Part shown: one piece after another, positions 56,392 through 64,000 of the stretch
How the letters are laid out: each line of letters begins with the position of its first letter
Position numbering within the stretch: the first letter of the stretch is position 1
Assembly (NCBI GenBank): GCA_017744285.1
Contig: JAGIBP010000001.1
Span: 1-64,000, forward strand
Direction of reading: 5' to 3'
Source of the DNA: Variovorax sp.
Lineage (GTDB): Bacteria > Pseudomonadota > Gammaproteobacteria > Burkholderiales > Burkholderiaceae_C
DNA: 64,000 nt
Program-made: the position numbers and the translations under genes
Notes under the pieces: generated by a model
The model's input: the letters and a program-made list of their open reading frames with translations, nothing else
Told to the model about the DNA's origin: nothing
Databases searched by the model: none

Positions 56392-57519
56392 TCAGCCGCC
56401 TGCGGCGCCCGGGGTGCCCATGCGCCGCAGGTGCCACGCGGCATCGCCAAGGAGCTGCCCGATCACCATCAGCCGCTTGGCGTAGTGGCCCACGCGGCAT
56501 TCGTCGGTCATGCCCATGGCGCCGTGCATCTGGATGGCGGCGAGCGCGATCTGGCGGCCCTGCTGGCTCGCCAGCACCTTGGCGGCCGAAACGAGCCGGC
56601 GGCGCCGGGCGGCATCGCCCGCCTCGACCGCCATCGCCGCGGCGCAGGCCATGGACTTGAGCTGTTCGAGCCCGATCGCCATGTCGGCCACGCGGTGCTG
56701 CAGCACCTGGAACTTCGCCAGCGGCGCGCCGAACTGGCGGCGCGTGCGCAGGTGTTCGGCGGTGAGCGCCAGCAGCGCCTCGACCGCGCCCGCGCTCTCG
56801 GCGCACAGGGCCGCGACGGCGGCGTCGAGCGCCGCCTCGGCGGCCTCGCCGGCGGCACCGCGCGCGCCGAGCAGGCGATCGGCGCCGACCTGGACGCGTT
56901 CGAAGCGCACATGCGCGGCACGGCGGCCATCGAGGGTGTCGAAGCCCTGCACCTGCACGCCCGGCGCATGGGCATCGACCGCGAACAGGCTGAGCCCGGC
57001 GTCCCCGTCGATGCGCGCGGCCACGAGCAGCAGGCCGGCGGTGTCGCCATGCAGCACGAGCCGCTTGCGGCCCTCCAGCACGTGGCCGCCGAGCGTCTCG
57101 GTGGCCTGGGTCTTCGCCTCCTGCCAGTCGTAGCGCAACCCGTCCTCGTAGAGCGCCACGCTCGCCTGCAGCCGGCCGGCGGCCAGGGCCGGCAGCCATT
57201 GCCGCTGCTGGGCCGGCGATCCGAGCCGGCGCAGCAGTTCCCCGGCCATCACGGTGCTGGCCAGGAAGGCGCCGCCACCGAGCGCGCGGCCGAGCTCCTG
57301 CGCCACCAGCATCACCTCGATGGCGCCCTGCCCGGTGCCGCCGAAGTCGGCCGCGAAGGGCAGGCTCAGGAGGCCGAGCTCGCCCATCGCACCCCAGCGC
57401 CGGTCCGACTGCTCGCGCGTCTCGGGGTTGCCGCGATGTTCGGCGGGGTACTCGCCGTCGCAGAAGCGGCGCACCGCGTCGCGCAGCGCCAGATGGTCGT
57501 CGTTGAGCGAAAAGTCCAT
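56392..57519 (-). CDS. Acyl-CoA dehydrogenase 1 (beta-type subunit)
   Basis: A 375-residue acyl-CoA dehydrogenase fold protein with a short N-terminus (DFSLNDDHLALRDAVRRFC), RRQFGAPLAKFQVLQHRVADM and IQMHGAMGMTDECRVGHYAKRL. It resembles the smaller subunit of heteromeric steroid-type dehydrogenases. The start at 57519 was chosen for its DFSLNDD beginning. It is 7 bp after acyl-CoA dehydrogenase 2, so an alpha2-beta2 enzyme is likely. Confidence 0.88.
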   Translation of the reverse strand: MDFSLNDDHLALRDAVRRFCDGEYPAEHRGNPETREQSDRRWGAMGELGLLSLPFAADFGGTGQGAIEVMLVAQELGRALGGGAFLASTVMAGELLRRLGSPAQQRQWLPALAAGRLQASVALYEDGLRYDWQEAKTQATETLGGHVLEGRKRLVLHGDTAGLLLVAARIDGDAGLSLFAVDAHAPGVQVQGFDTLDGRRAAHVRFERVQVGADRLLGARGAAGEAAEAALDAAVAALCAESAGAVEALLALTAEHLRTRRQFGAPLAKFQVLQHRVADMAIGLEQLKSMACAAAMAVEAGDAARRRRLVSAAKVLASQQGRQIALAAIQMHGAMGMTDECRVGHYAKRLMVIGQLLGDAAWHLRRMGTPGAAGG

Positions 57520-57526
57520 GGTGGTC

Positions 57527-58716
<1,190 letters not shown>

Positions 58717-58720
<4 letters not shown>

Positions 58721-60864
58721 GCCTGGCCCACCACGAGCGCATCGAGCGCCAGCACCGGCGGATTCGCACCGGCCGGATAGGCGACGAGCGGGTTGATGTC
58801 GATCTCGCTGATGCGCGGGTTCGCGCGCATCTGCTCGCCGACGCGCGCCACCACGCGGGCGATCGCCCGCAGGTCCACGCCGGCCTCGCCGCGCGTGCCG
58901 CGCAGCACGGCGGCGGCCTTCAGACGACCGAGCTCGACCACGATGTCTTCCTCGGCCATGTCGGCCGGGATCAGCCGCACGTCCTTGAGCGCCTCGATCC
59001 AGATGCCGCCGAGCCCCACGAGCACGACCGGCCCCCACTCGGGATCGCGCTTGGCGCCGACGACGAGTTCGAGGCCGCGCGGCCCCATGGCCTCGACCAG
59101 CGCCCCGTCGAGCTGCAGGCCGGGGCGGTGGCGCCCGACGTTGTCGTGCAGCCGCTGCCAGCCTTCTCGCAGCGCCGCCTCGTCGGCCAGGCCGACGAGC
59201 ACGCCGCCGACGTCGCTCTTGTGCGGCAGTTCGCTGGCCTGCGCCTTGAGCACCACCGGGAAGCCGATGTCGCGGGCCACGCGCACCGCTTCGTCGGCGC
59301 TGCGCGCCAGCGCGCCGCGCGGCACCGGCAAGCCGGCCTGTGCCAGCCACGCCTTGCCCTGGTATTCGGGAAAGATGCCGTTGGCGGGCACCGCCCCCGG
59401 CAGCGGCAGCGCGCGCGGCTCGCCTTGCGCGGACCGCGCCGCGCGTTGCAGTGCCTCGCCGTAGGCCGCCACGCGGCGCAGCGCGCGCAAGGCGCGGTCG
59501 GCCGAGCGGAACAGCGGCACGCCGCTCTCGCGGATCGCGTCGGTGAAGAAGGGCTCGATCGGACTCGCGTCGCCGGTCAGCACCAGCACCGCGGGCTTGC
59601 GTGCGCGGGCAATGGCGGGAACGATGTGCTCGGCCTTGTCCTTCTGGGCCACCACCGGGCCCACGGGGATCGCGAGCACGATGCTGCCGATGCGCACGTC
59701 GTCCAGCATGGTCAGCAGCAGCTCGCCGATGAGGCCCGGCTGGCGCACGCCGATGGTGGTGTAGTCGAGCGGGTTCTCGGCCACCGCATAGGGCGGGAGC
59801 ATCGCGCGCAGCTTGTCGACCGTGCCGGGTTCGAGTTCCGGCAGTTCCAGGCCGAGGTCGTCGGCGAAGTCGAGCGCGATGTTCTTCATCGCGCCGGAGC
59901 CGGTCATGAAGGCGGCGCCACCGACCGGCGGCTGCGGATAGCGCAGCAGGATCGCCGTGGTGTCGAGCAGTTCGTCGAGCGACTCGACCACCACCACGGC
60001 CTCGCGGCGCAGCAGCGCGGTCGCCGTGGCGTGGTCGCCGGCCAGCGCGCCGGTGTGCGACTGCGCGGCCTCGCGCGCCCGCTCGCTGCGCCCCGGCATC
60101 AGCAGCACCAGCGGCTTGCCCTTGACGCGCGCCTCGGCGGCCAGCTGCATGAAGAGGCGTGGGCGGCGGATCTGCTCCGCATAGACCACGATGACGCGGG
60201 TCTGCGCGTCTCCGAGGTAGTGCGCCACCACGTCCTCGGCGCACAGCGACACCTCGTTGCCGGTCGAGAAGACCGAGGTGACCGGCACGCCGTTGCCCAG
60301 GAAGGCATCGCGCAGGGTCGCCGCCATGAAGCCGCTCTGCGCCACCACGCCGACGCCGGGGCGCTGCTCGCGCTCGCGCGCCGCCAGCGGCTCGAAAGTC
60401 ACGGGCACGCCGCCCGCGAGGTTGGTGAAGCCCATGCAGTTCGGCCCCACGAGCACGATGCCGGCCTCGTGCGCGGCGCGTGCCAGCGCCTCCTGCTTCG
60501 CCTGCCCTTCCTCGCCGGCTTCGGCATAGCCCGAGGCGAAGAGCACCGCCGCATGGCAGCGGCGTGCCGCCAGCGCCGTGACGGCATCGAGCACGCCGGC
60601 CTCGGGGATCGCCAGCACGGCCAGATCGATGTCTTCGGGCAGCTCGGCCACCGACTTCACGCAGGGACGGCCGTTGATCTCGGCGCTGCTGCGGCTCACG
60701 AGGTGCAGCGCGCCCTCGTAGCCGAAGCGCTCCAGGTTGCCCTGGACGAAGCCGCCGAAGGAGCGCGGGTCCGCCGAGGCGCCGACGATGGCGATGGTGC
60801 GCGGCGCCATGACGCGCCGCAGGTCCGCGCTGCCTGCAGGTCGAGATGGGAATTTGGCATTCAT
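58717..60864 (-). CDS. ADP-forming acyl-CoA synthetase
   Basis: A 715-residue acetate-CoA ligase (ADP-forming) family protein. Domains in order: CoA-binding Rossmann (TIAIVGASADPRSFGGFVQGN), succinyl-CoA ligase-like regions with phosphohistidine site SHTGALAGD, and C-terminal ATP-grasp (LLPADMAEEDIVVELG is near it). It activates an acid to its CoA ester. The ATG at 60864 lies about 1 nt from the inferred start point of the operon promoter, so its transcript could be leaderless. Confidence 0.9.
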
Positions 60865-60871
60865 GTGGATG

Positions 60872-60899
60872 ATTCTGGCATACACAGAACGCTTGTCAA
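60872..60899 (-). promoter_or_regulatory. Promoter of the 12-kb catabolic operon
   Basis: On the minus strand TTGACA (60894-60899), 16 bp, CAGAAT (60872-60877). GCATAC, shared with the GntR palindrome, occurs inside the spacer at 60878-60883, suggesting direct repression. Confidence 0.5.
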
Positions 60900-61067
60900 C
60901 ACACCAGAAACCCGGAAGTGGCGCCTCGGATCGGTCGGCAAGCACCGGATCGGACGCGACATAGAGAGGGAAATCTCCTGAAATTCAGTGGACCTATCAA
61001 GGGAAGCAGGGCTGAACAGAGGCTGACCTGCAGCGCAGGCGATTGGCATTCTTTCAAATACCTATTG

Positions 61068-61092
61068 CATACCACCAATCACAGGTGGTATG
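61068..61092. promoter_or_regulatory. Candidate GntR operator
   Basis: CATACCACC, 7 bp, GGTGGTATG: a perfect 9-bp inverted repeat ending 8 bp before the gntR ATG. It would cover the leader of the regulator gene. Confidence 0.65.
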
Positions 61093-61100
61093 TTTCAGCC

Positions 61101-61841
61101 ATGGAATCCGAGCAAGACCCCTCCCTTCTTTCCGACGAAGACGCTTCCGCCGAGGAATCGCGCCGCCGCGGCGGCCGCGCCAACGAGATCCGCACCGTGA
61201 TCCAGGAAGAGATCGAGAGCGGCAACCTGCCCCCCGGCACGCCGCTCGACGAACGCGCGCTGGCCGCCCGCTTCCAGGTGTCGCGCACGCCGGTGCGCGA
61301 GGCGCTCCAGCAACTGGCGGCGCGCGACCTCGTGCGCATCGCGCCGCGCCAGGGCGTGAGCGTGGCGCGGCTGTCCATCAGCCAGGTGCGCGCCATCATG
61401 GAAAGCATCGGCGAACTCGAGGCACTCGCGGCCAAGCTCGCCGCCCGCCGGGTCGACGACCCGCTGCGCGCCCGGCTCGACGACGCCATCCGCCGCGGCC
61501 AGGACGCCGCGGTGCAGGGCGGCGCGGCCGAATACGCGATCGCCAACACCTTCTTCCACGAGACCGTCTATGACGGCGCGCGCAATCCGTACATCGCCGA
61601 ACTCATCCGCAATGCGCGCCGGCAGATCCAGCGCTACCGCCTGAAGGACTTCCGCACCAAGGCGCAGATCAGCAAGTCGCTGCAGGACCACCTGCGCGTG
61701 GCGCGCGCCATCCAGGACGGGGACGAGGCGCTCGCGGCGCAGGCCATGCTGCTGCACGTGCCTTCCGGCTCCACGGGCTTTTCGGAGTTCCTCGCGCGCA
61801 TGCCGATGAGCTTCTTCGAGAGCGAAACCGCGGACCACTGA
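61101..61841 (+). CDS. GntR-family regulator (FadR/FCD subfamily)
   Basis: A 246-residue regulator with an N-terminal winged HTH (LDERALAARFQVSRTPVREALQQLAARDLV, in part) and an all-helical FCD effector domain (RAIMESIGELEALAAKLAARR; FFHETVYDGARNPYIAELIRNAR). FCD domains commonly sense carboxylic acids. Its gene divides the two catabolic arms and is preceded by a palindromic operator, so local regulation of both arms is likely. Confidence 0.92.
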   Translation: MESEQDPSLLSDEDASAEESRRRGGRANEIRTVIQEEIESGNLPPGTPLDERALAARFQVSRTPVREALQQLAARDLVRIAPRQGVSVARLSISQVRAIMESIGELEALAAKLAARRVDDPLRARLDDAIRRGQDAAVQGGAAEYAIANTFFHETVYDGARNPYIAELIRNARRQIQRYRLKDFRTKAQISKSLQDHLRVARAIQDGDEALAAQAMLLHVPSGSTGFSEFLARMPMSFFESETADH

Positions 61842-61879
61842 AATCCCCCACCTTCCCCATCTCGAAGGACCCCTTGCGC

Positions 61880-62266
61880 ATGACATCCTCCGGACGCTCC
61901 ATCGACCTGCCGGGCGCCTCGCACAACGCGCCGATCCCCGCCGGTGCACGCGTCGGCAACATCCTGTGTTCCTCCGCCATCGGGGGCAAGGACCCGGCCA
62001 CCGGCCAGCTGCCCGAAGACATGGCGGCGCAGGCCCGCCATGCGTTCGCCAACCTGCGCGCGCTGCTCGAAGCCGGCGGCGCCACGCCGGCCGACGTGGT
62101 CAAGCTCGCCGTCACCGTGCGCGACAACACGGTGCGCGATGCGATCAATGCCGAGTGGCTGGCCCTGTTTCCCGATCCTCACGACCGCCCGGCGCGCCAC
62201 ATCACGGTGGTTCCGCTGCAGCACGGCATGTGGCTGCAGCTCGAGGTGATGGCCGTCATTCGATAG
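61880..62266 (+). CDS. RidA-family protein
   Basis: A 128-residue RidA/YjgF-fold protein. It has ILCSSAIGGKDPATGQLPED, a GATPADVVKLAVTV strand and the C-terminal ARHITVVPLQHG. Family members hydrolyse reactive enamines or act as deaminases, for example 2-aminomuconate deaminase in aromatic amine pathways. The arginine typical of imine-cleaving RidA is not obvious at the C-terminus. It is cotranscribed with the LigJ-like gene. Confidence 0.88.
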   Translation: MTSSGRSIDLPGASHNAPIPAGARVGNILCSSAIGGKDPATGQLPEDMAAQARHAFANLRALLEAGGATPADVVKLAVTVRDNTVRDAINAEWLALFPDPHDRPARHITVVPLQHGMWLQLEVMAVIR

Positions 62267-62309
62267 ACCCCCCAGACATCAGACCCACGACATCCGGAGA
62301 CGCTTCTTC

Positions 62310-63314
62310 ATGATCATCGATTCGCACGCCCACATCGTCATGCCGCCCGAGAGCTTCCGCTTCATGGCGGAACTGGTCGGCGGCCGCGCCAACCCGAATA
62401 CGCTGCCCAAGATTCCCGAGGCCTCGGTGCGCAAGGTGGCCGAGGAGCTCGTCAAGAGCATGGACGCCGTGGGCACCGACATCCAGTTCATCTCGCCGCG
62501 CCCCTACCTGCAGATGCACTCGGTCAAGCCCGGCCGGGTGGCCGAGCTGTGGAGCATGCACTGCAACGACCTCATCGCGCGCTTCGTCGAGATGTTCCCC
62601 GACCGCTTTCGCGGCGTCGCCGGGCTGCCGCAGTACATGGACGAGCCGCTCGAGCTGCGCGCCATTCCCGAGCTGCGCCGCTGCGTGACGCAGCACGGCT
62701 TCGTCGGCTGCCTGATCAACCCCGACCCGACCGAGGGGCAGGGCGATCCCCCGGGGCTGGGGGATCCGTTCTGGCATCCGCTCTACCAGGCCATGACCGA
62801 ACTCGACGTGCCGGGCCTGATCCACTCCGCCGGCAGCTGCAGCGCGCGCGAGTCGTACACGCTGAAGTTCATCAACGAGGAGAGCATCGCGGTCATCTCG
62901 CTGCTCGGCGCGAAGACCTTCGACGCCTTCCCCGATCTGAAGATCGTGGTCGCGCACGCCGGCGGCGCGATCCCCTACCAGATGGGGCGCTTCCGCTCGT
63001 GGAATGTGCGCAAGGGCGAAAAGGAGACCTTCGACGAGCAACTGCGCAAGCTCTACTTCGACACCTGCAACTACAGCCAGGAAGCGATCGAGCTGCTGGT
63101 GAAGGTGGTGGGCAGCGACAACGTGCTCTTCGGCACCGAGAAGCCCGGCACCGGCAGCTCGCGCGACCCGATCAGCGGGCGCGACTACGACGACATGAAG
63201 CCGGTGATCGAGAGCATCGAGTGGCTCACCGACAAGCAGCGCACCGACATCTTCGAATGCAACTGCAAGCGCGTGTACCCGCGCGCCTTCCGCCGCGACG
63301 AGGACTGCCGCTGA
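62310..63314 (+). CDS. Amidohydrolase of the LigJ type (4-oxalomesaconate hydratase-like)
   Basis: A 334-residue amidohydrolase-fold protein. His6 and His8 (DSHAH), His172 (LIHSAG) and Glu277 (FGTEKPG) fit the LigJ zinc ligands His6, His8, His178 and Glu284; most family members have Asp at the last position. FGTEKPGTGSSRDPISGRDYDD resembles the LigJ C-terminal block. LigJ hydrates 4-oxalomesaconate in the 4,5-cleavage pathway of protocatechuate. A gamma-resorcylate-like decarboxylase is the main alternative. It pairs with the RraA/LigK proteins. Confidence 0.82.
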   Translation: MIIDSHAHIVMPPESFRFMAELVGGRANPNTLPKIPEASVRKVAEELVKSMDAVGTDIQFISPRPYLQMHSVKPGRVAELWSMHCNDLIARFVEMFPDRFRGVAGLPQYMDEPLELRAIPELRRCVTQHGFVGCLINPDPTEGQGDPPGLGDPFWHPLYQAMTELDVPGLIHSAGSCSARESYTLKFINEESIAVISLLGAKTFDAFPDLKIVVAHAGGAIPYQMGRFRSWNVRKGEKETFDEQLRKLYFDTCNYSQEAIELLVKVVGSDNVLFGTEKPGTGSSRDPISGRDYDDMKPVIESIEWLTDKQRTDIFECNCKRVYPRAFRRDEDCR

Positions 63315-63345
63315 GGCGGCCCGACCCCCTTCTGGAGACGCTCTC

Positions 63346-64000
63346 ATGCCGCTGAGCAAGGAAGACAACTATCTGCTGACCCGCGTCGAGCACGGCGCAC
63401 CCATGGGCGAGATGATCCGCCAGCACTACTGGCTGCCGGCCGTGCCCTCGTCCAAGCTCGAAGCCGACGGCGCGCCGGTGCGCATCCGCCTGCTGGGCAA
63501 GAACTACGTGGCCTTTCGCGCCACCGACGGCGCGGTGGGCGTGCTCGACGAGCAGTGCCCGCACCGCAAGGCTTCGCTCGCGCTGGCGCGCAACGAGGAC
63601 AACGGCCTGCGCTGCATCTACCACGGCTGGAAGTTCAACGTCAAAGGCGAGGTGGTCGAAGCCCCCAACCACACCGGCGACCAGGCCCAGTTCTGCCAGC
63701 ACGTGCGCGTGAACCGCCACACCGCGGCCGACCGCGGTGGCATCGTCTGGGTCTGGCTCGGCGAAGGCGACACGCCGCCGCCCTTCCCCGACCTGCCCTT
63801 CATCGACCTGCCCGCGCACCAGCGCTCGGTGACCAGCGTCGAGGTGCCGACCAACTGGGTGCAGGGCGTGGAAGCGTCGATGGACTCGTCGCACGTGGGC
63901 GTGCTGCACGAGTCCACCACGCAGATCACGGCCGGCGGCGGCAACGAGCGGATGCTGATGACCAAGGCGCTCGCGCCCAAGCTGGAGTTCGAGGAACGCC
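63346..64000 (+). CDS. Rieske ring-hydroxylating oxygenase, alpha subunit (cut by window end)
   Basis: The first 218 codons of a Rieske oxygenase are present. The [2Fe-2S] motif is CPHRKASL and CIYHGWKF; VPTNWVQGVEASMDSSHVGVLH contains the start of the mononuclear-iron site (Asp-His). The N-terminus (LTRVEHGAPMGEMIRQHYWLPA) resembles phthalate 4,5-dioxygenase and related O-demethylases. It would hydroxylate or demethylate the aromatic substrate. A reductase gene was not seen and may lie beyond the edge. Confidence 0.92.
   Translation, partial: MPLSKEDNYLLTRVEHGAPMGEMIRQHYWLPAVPSSKLEADGAPVRIRLLGKNYVAFRATDGAVGVLDEQCPHRKASLALARNEDNGLRCIYHGWKFNVKGEVVEAPNHTGDQAQFCQHVRVNRHTAADRGGIVWVWLGEGDTPPPFPDLPFIDLPAHQRSVTSVEVPTNWVQGVEASMDSSHVGVLHESTTQITAGGGNERMLMTKALAPKLEFEER

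Overview
High-GC bacterial chromosome. Gene content and style (tctC/Bug solute-binding proteins, a napEDABC-ccm operon, CYP116B P450, LigJ/RraA-type aromatic catabolism, pobA/pobR) point to a betaproteobacterium of the Burkholderiales, probably Comamonadaceae (Variovorax/Acidovorax-like). That placement is inference, since no rRNA or tRNA gene was recognised. No CRISPR array, insertion sequence or prophage was seen, and no stretch longer than about 250 bases lacks a gene or site.

Layout. 1-5.3 kb: the 5' part of a multi-HAMP sensor kinase, two small conserved proteins, an alpha/beta hydrolase and a Tat-exported phospholipase C. 5.4-16.7 kb: one tightly packed plus-strand operon for periplasmic nitrate reduction (napEDABC) running straight into cytochrome c maturation (ccmABCDEFGHI), which supplies the c-haems of NapB and NapC. 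A broken response-regulator tail follows. 16.9-23.3 kb: pobA/pobR (4-hydroxybenzoate hydroxylation), a VIT-type metal transporter with a cytochrome b561, and katG with an OxyR-like half operator.

23.5-42.7 kb is a stress/low-oxygen island: DksA-like protein, orphan response regulator, L,D-transpeptidase, MscS channel, SulP permease, DUF2252 protein, patatin lipoprotein, AraC regulator, a degenerate ArsC-like protein, two universal stress proteins, a CBS protein, a MacB-like efflux pump, a ribosome hibernation factor, a c-type cytochrome and a Crp/Fnr regulator. At least seven Fnr-type 14-mers (TTGAT-N4-ATCAA or close variants) lie in its intergenic spaces, most centred 41.5 bp before a plausible start point with a -10-like hexamer. 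The Crp/Fnr protein at the island's right edge has the Fnr DNA-reading residues but none of the Fe-S cysteines.

42.7-64 kb is catabolic. An IclR regulator faces a Bug protein plus a self-sufficient CYP116B P450. A hipBA module follows. Then comes a minus-strand operon of about 12 kb (ADP-forming acyl-CoA synthetase, two acyl-CoA dehydrogenases, Bug protein, thiolase, DUF35 protein, CoA transferase, LigB-like dioxygenase, three RraA/LigK-like proteins, enoyl-CoA hydratase). A GntR regulator divides it from a plus-strand arm (RidA, LigJ-like hydratase, Rieske oxygenase cut by the window end). Together these look like activation and beta-oxidation-type trimming of a side chain plus ring hydroxylation, cleavage, hydration and aldol fission of an aromatic acid. 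The substrate cannot be named from sequence alone.
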